Source of the DNA: Botryllus schlosseri
Taxonomy: Eukaryota > Chordata > Ascidiacea > Stolidobranchia > Styelidae
Length of the DNA: 21,715 nt
Direction: 5' to 3'
Assembly (NCBI GenBank): GCA_000444245.1
Contig: ATSW01010922.1
Span: forward strand, 1-21,715
Shown here: piece after piece, positions 6,869 through 15,748 of the stretch
Layout of the letters: each line of letters begins with the position of its first letter
How positions within the stretch are numbered: position 1 is the stretch's first letter
Position numbers and translations under genes: made by a program
The notes under the pieces: generated by a model
Told to the model about the DNA's origin: nothing
The model's database searches: none
Seen by the model: only the letters and a program-made list of their open reading frames with translations

Positions 6869-9491
6869 CTGGCGATTTTGTGATTTCCGAATTGTCCTGA
6901 ATTGTCTGTAATACCACCTTGCATTTACTCCAACGGTCCAGCGACTTATCACTATCTATATAGGACAGATTTTTACATTCTGTCCCGTTGCTCTGCGTCT
7001 CACTTGCCGCTCGATTTGTAGCTTTGGGAACAACGTCTTCACCCCCAATTTTATACGTTAGAAGTTCCGTTGCATTAATGGGACTTAGACTGTTTAAAAG
7101 AGATTCCGAAATTTGCACGCGTAGTCCCAATTCTAGACGACTTTCGTCACTATCACAAGTTGACGAAATCGATGGTTCTGTGATACGCGGCCGTTTATTT
7201 TTCGTTCGCTTCCGCTTTGATCTTCTTTTTCTGGTATCTATTTCGCATTCTATCTCATCTTCAGAATCAGACGATGGCGGTTCTATGATACGTTTATATC
7301 GACGACGTTTCGTCGGAGATGCGTCGCTAGCGCCCTTACTGCGTCGGAACCCTTCCTGTGAATGAGTGGTTGATGCGTAGTTATTGCATTCGTTCATTGT
7401 TAGCTTTTGTTTGACGCCAGAGGAATCCGCTAAAGTCGCCAAATCTCTAATCTCGGCTTGTTTTGCCGCTTCTAAAACTGATTTGTAGTCATAGCAAAAT
7501 GGCAGGTCGTTTTCTGAGCTCAATTCGTTCATGAGCTCTCGTTCTTTCGAATTATTCAAATCCGAATAATGAGTTTGAGACTCACCAATTCCATCGTTTA
7601 CATCGGTGTATGTATCCAGAGGCGAGAATCCACTACTACCAACGTTACTGGCTTGGGGGATCATAGAGCTGTATCCTTCGTTCTTCTTCAATTGACTTTC
7701 GCCGTTTCGTCCAGCTTCAGTTTCACCTGTAGAGTTGTGAACAGATAAATCACAGTTCTGCTGCGTTTTCGTGTTTTCCTTCGATGAGAAGAGCGTCGAG
7801 GAAACAAAGCCACCATTGCCATCAGAGTGTAACCTTCTACAGTAGGCATCGTTTTCCGGTGATGTAGATGGTTCGTCCATGTTTTCACCAATCGTTTCGT
7901 CATGCTTCATTGTAACAGAAGGTGAAGGAAAACGAAGCTGTTCAGAGGTTGAATCCGACAAAATTTTCTGTAGGATCGGTTTACTAGTTAGATGACTGTC
8001 CCTTTCCACGGCGCTTTGAGAGCAACAGTTTTCATGCTGATGTTCGCCGTCTTTGGCGTTAACACTTGTCGCGTTTGAATGGTGAAATTGCGACAGCGAG
8101 TTGGAAGATACAAATTGATCTGTATTATCAGACCCCAGTGAGATAACACCAGCCGTTTTACTTTGATCCGGCCGCAGAATACTGGGTTGGAGATATGCTT
8201 CCGTATTGGGGGTAAATGGCTCTTGATCGTGATTAGAAACGAAAAGCTTTGGCTGCTCATATTCGCCTGCAGTCATATGCGGCACCATGATGAGACTGCG
8301 CGGGACCGATGTCAGGAAAACTGTTCGCACGACCGATGCGGAGATATTATCATTGATATTTGTTTGACAAGTGTATGCTTGGTTACTTTTTTCTGGTACG
8401 GTGCTTCCCAGGGCGGTGACGGTTATTTTTGTGGTCTGCGGAATATTGTTGCGTGTTGCAACGACACAGTGTGTGTTAGAGTTTGCTGTTACAATGTTGA
8501 GCAACGGTCCAACGTGAATAGACTCACGGGGAAAAGTTTCAAGATAGTTACTTTGATCAAGTCTTGATCGACGTATTTGATTCGAGTTGAAAAATTCCGG
8601 AGAATGACGAGCAGAATCAGCGGATGGAAGGCGACGCATATCTTTACGAGCCTTGGAATTATCGATCACGCTGGCGGCTCCTTGCATTGTTCGAACATTT
8701 GACAGTACTTGATGATTCGGTAAAGAACAGGAACCCTTCATCAGCACCGATCTCTGTTTGGACTGCCCGAATTTCGTAGCATCGTAGGACTTGCTAGAAC
8801 TTCCGCAATAGTGTTCATTAGCTGTTCGATGAGTCCTCTCTGGCGGTAATGCTGAACCAACACTAACTCCATCTCCGGACATCTGTAATGTGGCTTGTTG
8901 CGGTCTATGATCAAGTACAGTGGGAGAAGTACTTCCCGTCCAATCTGATGTACGTAAGTGGGATGTTCTTACATTTGGTTGAGATGACACGCCATAAGAA
9001 AAAGCAGGCTCCGAAAACTTACGTAGCGGACGTGCCAGTCCATGTGCTGTAGGGCGAACGTTCCTATTGTGCCCAACAATATAGGCATGATGTGTCGACA
9101 CATACGGGTTCTGAACAGCAGGTTGATACTTTTCCGAAATGTTAGGAGGCACCATAGAGGTGGTAACATTTTGAAGTACAGCAGGATTCTGCATGCAGCC
9201 GGTACCATCCACATTCGGGCGTGGTACATATTGGGAGCGGGATGAAGGAAATGCGTTGTGAGAACTGGTGAAATTGTGTTGAAAGTTTGGCGTAGAATTT
9301 AATCCCCAATTTACATAGTTCAATGGTCGACATGCGTTTCTCTCTGTTCGAAGTGCTTGCCAATTTGACTGGCATCCACGGTATGAATAATTAAATCTCA
9401 TAGTACTGGATCCGGCAAATCGGCTACTCGCGGTGTTTGTAAAGGGTGTCGTGTCTTGGGGTGTTTGCATTGCTGGAAATGACGTCACTCC
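6810..9491 (-). CDS. Long exon of Ser/Thr/Asn-rich probable nuclear protein
   Basis: An 890-codon open frame, far too long for chance, reading to a TAA at 6810. Frame-open sequence begins after a splice-acceptor-like TGTCATTTTCAG ending at 9492; the first in-frame ATG is at 9470, while the frame's upstream codon at 9488 is GTG and is not a normal start. Either an upstream exon supplies the start or translation begins at 9470. The protein is low in complexity, rich in Ser, Thr, Asn, Gln and His, and mostly predicted disordered by eye. Counting from 9488, residues 727-784 hold a strong bipartite-type nuclear localisation region (KRRRYKR, then RKRRSKRKRTKNKRPR) enclosing an acidic SSDSEDE stretch. 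Two related blocks occur here: R-I-I-E-P-P-S-S-D-S-E-D (733-744) and R-I-T-E-P-S-I-S-S-T-C-D-S-D (768-781). No enzymatic or zinc-binding domain seen. A chromatin or transcription role is a guess only. The true exon probably ends near 6918 or 6929 rather than at the stop. Confidence 0.7.
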   Translation of the reverse strand, partial: GVTSFPAMQTPQDTTPFTNTASSRFAGSSTMRFNYSYRGCQSNWQALRTERNACRPLNYVNWGLNSTPNFQHNFTSSHNAFPSSRSQYVPRPNVDGTGCMQNPAVLQNVTTSMVPPNISEKYQPAVQNPYVSTHHAYIVGHNRNVRPTAHGLARPLRKFSEPAFSYGVSSQPNVRTSHLRTSDWTGSTSPTVLDHRPQQATLQMSGDGVSVGSALPPERTHRTANEHYCGSSSKSYDATKFGQSKQRSVLMKGSCSLPNHQVLSNVRTMQGAASVIDNSKARKDMRRLPSADSARHSPEFFNSNQIRRSRLDQSNYLETFPRESIHVGPLLNIVTANSNTHCVVATRNNIPQTTKITVTALGSTVPEKSNQAYTCQTNINDNISASVVRTVFLTSVPRSLIMVPHMTAGEYEQPKLFVSNHDQEPFTPNTEAYLQPSILRPDQSKTAGVISLGSDNTDQFVSSNSLSQFHHSNATSVNAKDGEHQHENCCSQSAVERDSHLTSKPILQKILSDSTSEQLRFPSPSVTMKHDETIGENMDEPSTSPENDAYCRRLHSDGNGGFVSSTLFSSKENTKTQQNCDLSVHNSTGETEAGRNGESQLKKNEGYSSMIPQASNVGSSGFSPLDTYTDVNDGIGESQTHYSDLNNSKERELMNELSSENDLPFCYDYKSVLEAAKQAEIRDLATLADSSGVKQKLTMNECNNYASTTHSQEGFRRSKGASDASPTKRRRYKRIIEPPSSDSEDEIECEIDTRKRRSKRKRTKNKRPRITEPSISSTCDSDESRLELGLRVQISESLLNSLSPINATELLTYKIGGEDVVPKATNRAASETQSNGTECKNLSYIDSDKSLDRWSKCKVVLQTIQDNSEITKSPVCFPGRNEGARTDDEATDW
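6869..6917 (-). other. Candidate 49-nt intron joining the two open frames
   Basis: On the minus strand AAATGCAAG is followed by GTGGTATTAC and the stretch ends AAATCGCCAG before TGTGTTTCCC. Removing these 49 nt carries the upstream frame (residue 857, Lys) directly into the downstream frame (Cys-Val-Ser-Leu-Gly). An alternative with a better donor (GTAAAT, 6928) and a better acceptor (GGTTCTGCAG, 6796) removes 133 nt and also keeps frame. A third possibility is an assembly or real frameshift. The sequence alone does not decide. Confidence 0.3.
9480..9487. promoter_or_regulatory. Perfect CRE/ATF palindrome TGACGTCA
   Basis: The octamer TGACGTCA lies ten bases upstream of the first in-frame ATG of the minus-strand gene. 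If transcription starts close by, rather than in a distant exon, it would sit in the core promoter. If the splice acceptor at 9492 is used it is simply exon sequence. CREB/ATF proteins bind this octamer in animals; use here is inference. Confidence 0.3.
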
Positions 9492-9506
9492 CTGAAAATG
9501 ACAGCT
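9492..9506 (-). other. Probable 3' splice site before the long exon
   Basis: The minus strand reads AACAGCTGTCATTTTCAG then GGAGTGACG. The pyrimidine-rich run and CAG fit an intron acceptor, and the frame upstream meets a stop at 9540-9542. It implies at least one upstream exon, which I could not identify among 9543-10170. Confidence 0.45.
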
Positions 9507-9542
9507 GTTCGGTAAAATGATTATAGAAACCGAGACACATTA

Positions 9543-10169
9543 TCAAGAGTAGGCGGTTTTATCCCAGTAAAATCACACCGTGATTTGTAACATAAACATT
9601 CCTTATATTTCATGAAAGTTACAGAGTTCGTCAAAACTCGAATCTGCATAATCTTATACCGGTACCATGTGCCCATTCACGCTAATAACTGCACTAGTGC
9701 ACACTGCGCAGCCACAAACTATGATGTGAAAGCTACTCAAGACACACACTGATGGTTCGCAAAGCAACGATATGACAAATGTGAAAATTCACTAGCTCGC
9801 TCATGCATGCTTGCACAAATGCACAATGCATACCCTACCTTCTGCAACATCGTCACACGGATTCGTAAGAAATTGATCGTTACAAGTTGTGGTTATGTTT
9901 CATGAGTTTGGCAATTGCTCGCTTAGACCTTGGTAATTTTATATGCATTAAGTTGAGCTGAACAGACAGTTTACAGATGTGAATCCTTTTATATGCGCTG
10001 TTGAGGTTGAGGGGCGATATCCTGGAAATGCTAGGACTATTTGAACAAAAAGAGATATAAACGGTGACATAATGTATAAACACCGTGGGGCGCCATATCG
10101 AACCTGACAGTTTAAATTACGTACAACTTATTTGAGGACGACGTTTGGAACTCATTTTAGATATTTCGG
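9543..10169. other. Intergenic or upstream intron DNA, no gene seen
   Basis: No supported coding region. The minus-strand open frame at 9880-10083 lacks recognisable features. Contains a short GCATGCTTGCACAAATGC repeat-like stretch near 9804-9830. Any upstream exon of the minus-strand gene would lie here or beyond the repeat array. Confidence 0.5.
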
Positions 10170-10344
10170 TCATCGCCATCGGGACGCCATGGCTTGGGAG
10201 TGTACTGCTTAGGTATAGGGTTGAGATATAAGTGTCAGGACTTGCGCGCCAATTTCATCATTATAAAAATTGTTTGTCTGTGTGGTCGTAGACCATATTT
10301 GGCCATAAATCAGAGATCGCCATCGGGACGCCATGGCTTGGGAG

Positions 10345-11583
10345 CAATGTTCCCTCTAAGCTGCGCACGTGCGCAAATGCGCAGTGCTGAAACGGTCTCT
10401 GCGCACAGAAAATCTACGCTGCGCACAAAAAATCAGAAATGATGTTTTTTTATAGTTGTTGCGCACTGTTGTCCAATGGACCACGCATAGGCGCGCAGAT
10501 TCGTGACAATTAAGATGGAACATTGTCAGGGCCAAATAGTGTTATCACTGAAGTCTGAAATTGAGGTACAAGTGCGCCCCACAAAGGTAACTATTGCGCT
10601 CCGTGAAGAAATAATAATTCCAAAATTATTTCGAGAATTAACATAAATCATGGTGTATTTTTTTAGAATTTTTCAATAATTTTTTTTTCGCGCTACGCGC
10701 GTTTTATTATTGTCAGATATCTGATTATTGGGTACCCTTTCCCTACAAAAATTACGCATGATTTATAGAAATGGGCAGTTGAGCGTAGGCCATTACCGCA
10801 CCATGTCGCGCCAAGACATATGAAGTTGAAGGCTATGCAACATGCGACTCCAAGAAGTGCGCCAGAAAGATCAGCAGCGAGAAAACCTTGGGCGAAAAAG
10901 ACTGCCCCGATGCTGACCGAAAACTTCGATATATACAAATATATGTGTNATTGTCCATGNCCATNGGCGCCTAAATGNCTGGCGCCGAATNTTCCTNTCC
11001 TGGCGATCCGAGTCCCACAACAAGACAAATGCCATATCGAGGGAACATTATTTTCCAGTTAAGAAATACCAATTTGAAATCGTGTACGTCTTTTACTTNA
11101 GTACGTTTTGGCGATTTCAANATCTTTTGACATAGCAGATAGGGGGTCANGAAATAGCATCATGTAACGAAGTCATTATATCAACGGGTACNCCCGAAGA
11201 TGTTTTATNATTANTTAGAGGGCATATCTATTCCAACACACCTNACTGGATCAGCTCTACCGGTAAATCTGATTATGTGAGCAGGGAAAGGATAAAAATT
11301 GATAGCAATATATATGCAATTCCCGATCATATTTGCCGATGCAATCATGAATTATATAAATTTTTCGCGCTTCGCGCGTTTAGGGACGCTGCTACCAAAT
11401 GGGCACCCAATGTAGATGATAAGTACCGGAAAAGCCGAGAGCCGTCGGGGGGTCTGGGGGGCTAAGCCCCCCAGTAGTTAGTTTTATCACCCTATTGGAG
11501 AGTGGTTGCGCACTGTTGTCCGAGGGCCTGCGCAGTGAGTTGGCGTGTTTGCGCAGACTTTTGGAAAATTAGAGGGAACATTG
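10345..11583. mobile_element. hAT element with CAATGTTCCCTCTAA ends
   Basis: 1,239 bp with inverted termini CAATGTTCCCTCTAA and a perfect 8-bp target duplication CTTGGGAG (10337-10344 and 11584-11591), placing it inside a 144-bp repeat unit. The subterminal DNA is packed with the palindromic hexamer TGCGCA, six times on the left and three on the right. The direct repeat GTTGCGCACTGTTGTCC occurs near both ends (10458 and 11507). A 9-bp stem, 3-nt loop hairpin lies at 11454-11474, and two CGCGCTxCGCGCG hairpins (about 10688 and 11367) flank the core. The interior has no credible coding frame, so it is non-autonomous. The core matches the inside of the hAT at 18782 in inverted orientation. Several N bases lie within. 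Confidence 0.92.
10745..11395 (-). repeat. Internal core shared with the 18782-20529 element
   Basis: Read on the minus strand, this core aligns throughout with plus-strand 19040-19640. Exact shared words include TAATCAGATTTACC (11262-11275 here; 19130-19144 there) and AAGGTTTTCTCGCTG (10875-10889; 19499-19513). Near-identical blocks around AAATTGGTATTTC and TGCATATATAT keep the same order and spacing. No open frame is conserved between the copies. Boundaries approximate. Confidence 0.8.
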
Positions 11584-11893
11584 CTTGGGAGTGTACTGCT
11601 TAGGTATAGGGTTGAGATATAAGTGTCAGCACTTGCGCGCCAATTTCATCATTATAAAAAATGTTTGTCTGTGTGGTCGTAGACCATATTGGGCCATAAA
11701 TCAGAGATCGCCATCGGGACGCCATGGCTTGGGAGTGTACTGCTTAGGTATAGGGTTGAGATATAAGTGTCAGGACTTGCGCGCCAATTTCATCATTATA
11801 AAAAATGTTTGTCTGTGTGGTCGTAGACCATATTGGGCCATAAATCAGAGATCGCCATCGGGACGCCATGGCTTGGGAGTGTACTGCTTAGGT

Positions 11894-13415
11894 CAAGGGT
11901 CGGCAACCTACGGCCCGCGGGCCGGATCCGGCCCGCGACATAATAATTAGTTATCACAAGAATACGGCCCGCCGTTTCATAATGAGTTTCGATCTGCAGT
12001 GCAGCACTACATGAAAAAATGCGGCATTGCTACGATATAATAGTAGCCTACATCGTATTGGTCTATTGTTACGCCATAAAACGAAGGTGGTCGAAGTAGG
12101 AGATGGAGATAGACTAGACTTGATCAGTGCTTATCAATCGGGTGTATCCCGCAAGCGAAGGTGTTCCATACTTTTTTAAAGGGTTTACCACTCGAATGGG
12201 GTGTGACAATAAAGGTGTCCTTCCTTTGCTTCAAAAACGCTTGGAACGTCTCAGACGCAAAGACGGAATCTCAAACTGTTCAATTATAGATAACTAGCCT
12301 CCGTATGTTTGTTAGCATATCTATAGTTTAATTTTCCAGAAGGCATAGTGTGCCAAGACAACAAACCTGAATAGTGTTTTGGCCACAATGGTGAAAGCTG
12401 TTAATATGATTTTCGTCTCTTTAACTGAATCAGTTACGTCAGTCATTTAGTGAGTCAGTTAGTCATGTTCGCGCATTAAGTCGAGCAGCTATGCTTACAC
12501 GAGTGTATGAACTGAGAAATGAAATAGCACTTTCCTCGAAAACACAAATATCACCGACTCATAATCTTGTAATCGAAAATGGGTATCTCATCTTGCTTTC
12601 CTGGTACATTTAATATCACATCTGAACAAATTGAATTTGCAACTTCAGGGGAAAACTACTAAATACATGAGATGTTGAGGCGCATTCAAAACAAATCTGT
12701 GAATGTCAACAGTACTAAGAAAATTTTGCTCACTTTCCCATACTGGAGGAGAGAAAACCTAGTACCAACACTACATTTGTAACTGTGATATGAAATTTAA
12801 CCACTGAATATTCACCCGCTTTTCCAACATTCCTTCTCTACAAAATGAATTCTGACTATTCAGTACTCCGTTTAATGTGGACGCCAATAACATTGCCTGG
12901 AAATTTCAAATGGGCCTTTCTGAAATGCGATGCAGTTGAATTGAATGACAGATTTCATACAAAGCATATTGCTGCATGACTTTGACAAAGAGTACATTCT
13001 TGAAATTAGCCTTTATCCCAGCTTGACCAACAATGCAAAAGAAATTGCATTGATTTTTGTAAGCACGTACGCATGTGAACAATAGTTCTGAATAATGAAA
13101 TTCACGAAGAGCAAGCTAAGATCACGTATTTCGGACGTCCATTTTGAATAGGGTGTGATTCTTGTTTCATCTGACTTGTTACCAGAAGTTGAAAACCTTT
13201 CACAAAACAAGCTGCGTTAATTGTCTTGTCACATTTATTCTGTGTTGTTGAAGTGTAAATACATGGGTCTTCTGATTGGTGTGATTGAGATTGCAGCAGT
13301 GTAGGATAATATACCGAAGTGAGCGTAAAATATACTACTAAGAAAAATTCCGGCCCGCCAAAAAGTTGTAAACCCGAAATTTGGCCCGCGACTAGCAAAA
13401 GGTTGCCGACCCCTG
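11894..13415 (+). mobile_element. hAT (Charlie-like) element with CAGGGGTCGGCAACC ends
   Basis: 1,522 bp. Left terminus CAAGGGTCGGCAACC, right terminus the complement of CAGGGGTCGGCAACC, followed inward on both sides by GGCCCGC-rich blocks. A perfect 8-bp target duplication GCTTAGGT (11886-11893 and 13416-13423) places it in the fourth 144-bp unit. The interior holds a decayed transposase of the Charlie/Buster type on the plus strand. Ends and TSDs are well preserved while the coding region is not, so this copy would need a transposase supplied in trans. Confidence 0.92.
12349..13090 (+). pseudogene. Decayed Charlie/GTF2IRD2-like hAT transposase
   Basis: Three blocks in order match what I remember of this family. 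At 12349-12411 the reading C-A-K-T-T-N-L-N-S-V ... MVKAVNMIF corresponds to the CAK...VVK.VNFIR segment. At 12592-12654 the reading LAFLVHL ... HLNKLNLQLQGK matches the strongly conserved LAFL.DI..HLN.LNLQLQGK block. At 13038-13085 KEIALIFVSTYACEQ matches the FGSTY.CEQ core of the hAT C-terminal dimerisation domain. Several stops and frame changes separate them, and the N-terminal BED-type zinc finger and the first catalytic region were not found. The family is known from vertebrate domesticated copies such as GTF2IRD2 and ZBED5; the match here is by eye. Confidence 0.7.
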
Positions 13416-13858
13416 GCTTAGGTATAGGGTTGAGATATAAGTGTCAGGACTTGCGCGCCAATTTCATCATTATAAAAAATGTTTGTCTGTGTGGTCGTAG
13501 ACCAGTGGTTCTCAACCTTTTTGGCTTCGCGGACCCCTTTGGGCCATCACAGACCCTCGCGGACCCCCTCGAATTTTAGTTCAAATTTAGCTCAATTAAG
13601 GTGCAGCCGTCACATGTCTTGTGGAAATATGAACTGTAGGCTTGTGATAAACAGCAACAGAATGTGTTTCTTTAAAATAAAACCATACTATTCATGTAAA
13701 AATTGGGGAGACCTTTATTATTTCAAAGGTTATTTTGCAGCTGTATTTTTGAAGTTCGTGGTCGTGTGATGAACATCCGCGTTTTCGATTTGATATGAAC
13801 GATGAGTGCCGAAAATCCATTTCCACAAAGATAGATGGAGGCTGATGCAATATTAACG

Positions 13859-14238
13859 CTAAAGTTATCATACGTCCTCCTTTTTCAAGTTTTTGAAAAT
13901 GTCCTCCAACTCCGAAGACGCCTAAATGTCCTCTTTTTTCCAATGCGTCCTCCTTTACAGCTTTTACATCTAAGATTATGGATATATTCGAGTGAAAATG
14001 GGCATAAATGACGTTAAAGGTAATTCGTGGTCAGATAGCAACCAACGACTTTTTTTAGTCAACACCACTTATTTCGAGAAAAAGTGTGTAAATCGGCATT
14101 CAAACTAACGTAATGGCCTTTTTTTAGTCAACCAATCAAATTTGTCAGCAAATATCACGAAATCGGCTGATTTCAGTTTTCATCGAAGAATTGATAAAAG
14201 TGTCCTTATTTCCCTGTTCCAAAATATGGTAACCCTAA
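13859..14238. mobile_element. Possible nested MITE (AxxGTTAxCATA ends)
   Basis: The left end reads AAAGTTATCATACGTCCTCC and the right end, complemented, reads AGGGTTACCATATTTTGG. Both are followed by GTCCTCC or GGACAC blocks, suggesting imperfect inverted termini. TATTAACG before and AATTAACG after could be a target duplication with one mismatch, but they do not abut the termini perfectly. It includes a roughly 70-bp spaced direct repeat CTTTTTTTAGTCAAC (about 14049 and 14119). Confidence 0.35.
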
Positions 14239-14567
14239 TTAACGATTAACGATTCCGACGATACTTTTGGTGTGATCGCAACATTTATGGCACCAAAATG
14301 ATGAAACAGATTTCTAATGAACATATCTCATACTGCCTAATAATTTTTATCTAGCATCTCATCTTGAAGTTATTCTGGAATAGTGGATATGTATATCACG
14401 GGATAAAATGGATTTCGTGTCAAGTTATCAATCTCTTCATTAGGATATATTACTGAATATATTTCAGAAATTTTTATTTTAAATGACTGTTTACTACTTT
14501 GATGAGACTGACAACTTCAAATCGAAAAGGTTTTGCAGAAGTGACGCTGATTGACCATGGTATAGAT

Positions 14568-15748
14568 CAGAGGTCTCAAACACGCGGCCCGCCAGAGCAT
14601 TTTGTGCGGCCCGCGACGACATTTTAGATTTTTATTAATTTTACAAAATATAAGTGTCACATATATCTTTTCAGGTTATAAAGTGAAAATTCCCCCTTAA
14701 ATTGCTCCNAAAGCCTTAAACTATTATTCATAATTCACTATCNCGTCAATTGCAAACGCTACCATGCAGTGGAACATTCACTATTTCGCTAATTTCCAAT
14801 TCATGATGACAAAACCGGACCCTTAGACGATTCTAGACTGAAATTTCTGAGTTGGACTTGGACGCGACCTTTCTTAGAATTACTCAGACTCGGGCTAACT
14901 CGATGGCAAAATGAAAATGACTCGAGTGGACTTGAAGTGACTCGGAATGCCGTAAATTTGTTAGAACCATGGACGCAACAAACTAATCGCGTATCAGGGG
15001 AATAGTAATAGATCNGANGGTCGCANCTTGGTATTTCGCTAACTAAGCAAGTATAGTTATGGCAACCATTGGCAATTGTCAGTTACATCTTNGGTCNCTA
15101 AACCATGTTATTAAGGCCACTTAAAGGTACCGAGTACCGTAGTGGTACGCTCCAACGATGTAACAGCAANGGGCCGTTCGCCGTTCCGACATTTCAATCA
15201 CTTGGACACNTTCATTTNTATTTATATTTTTTTCTGCTACTATATTTGAAGATATGTGGCCATGAGATTAATAGCCTACTTATCAGAAGTATACACGAAC
15301 CCTGGATTGGAATTACAATTCTCAACTTAAAAATGTTTTGATATCAGATCAGTCTCTATTATCAGTCTGTTGGATTCAAAATATTCATAGTAGCTGAAAA
15401 GTATAACCTGATAGCTTTTATGATGGCATCATACCTTTGTCCGCCCATATGGTGTCTATATCTTATAGTTAATATATATATCAAGTACAACGGCAATTCT
15501 ATTCAAATAGTTATAAATGTGATGATTCTTTTCGTGCCAGGCCTAAATTGATGCAAACGTAAATCACACTTTGACGATGTGTGTTTACTGTCAGTCTGCT
15601 GGATCGGCTCACTTTCAATAGGAAAATTCATTCCCGCGAAATAATGCCTACTTGGAAAGACATAGAATACCCCTATAAATGCTGCGGCCCGCGGCGTCGT
15701 TAAAACTGGAAAAATGGCCCGCAAGCACATTTGAGTTTGAGACCTCTG
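14568..15748. mobile_element. Nested hAT element with CAGAGGTCTCAAAC ends
   Basis: 1,181 bp with inverted termini CAGAGGTCTCAAAC and inward GCGGCCCGC blocks on both sides. A perfect 8-bp target duplication GTATAGAT (14560-14567 and 15749-15756) shows that it inserted into the CAGTGGTTCTCAACC element, so it is younger than that insertion. No transposase remnant recognised; probably non-autonomous. Contains several N bases and an ACTCGG/ACTCGAGT-rich stretch at about 14815-14955. Confidence 0.92.
14815..14955. repeat. ACTCGG/ACTCGAGT-rich fragment inside nested hAT
   Basis: Contains GGACTTGGACGCGACC, ACTCAGACTCGGGC, GACTCGAGTGGACTTGAAGTGACTCGG. It resembles 3305-3476 and, more loosely, the ends of the element at 1-3189. 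Probably a fragment of another transposon of that kind. Confidence 0.35.

Noticed and set aside
6165-9245. Plus-strand open frames at 6165-6476, 6452-6769, 6988-7365, 8163-8567 and 9042-9245
   Set aside because: All lie antisense to the long minus-strand frames and have no independent domain or start context; they are shadows.
7688-9375. Other-frame minus-strand open frames (7688-7903, 7988-8260, 8969-9229, 9142-9375)
   Set aside because: Contained within the 892-codon frame, basic and repetitive in composition as expected for a shifted frame of Ser-rich coding sequence.
9488-9488. GTG at 9488 as the translation start of the long minus-strand frame
   Set aside because: Nuclear genes in animals start at ATG almost always; the first in-frame ATG is at 9470 and an upstream exon is also possible.
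10693-11062. Overlapping open frames on both strands inside the CAATGTTCCC hAT
   Set aside because: Not conserved in the homologous core of the element at 18782, and several codons contain N.
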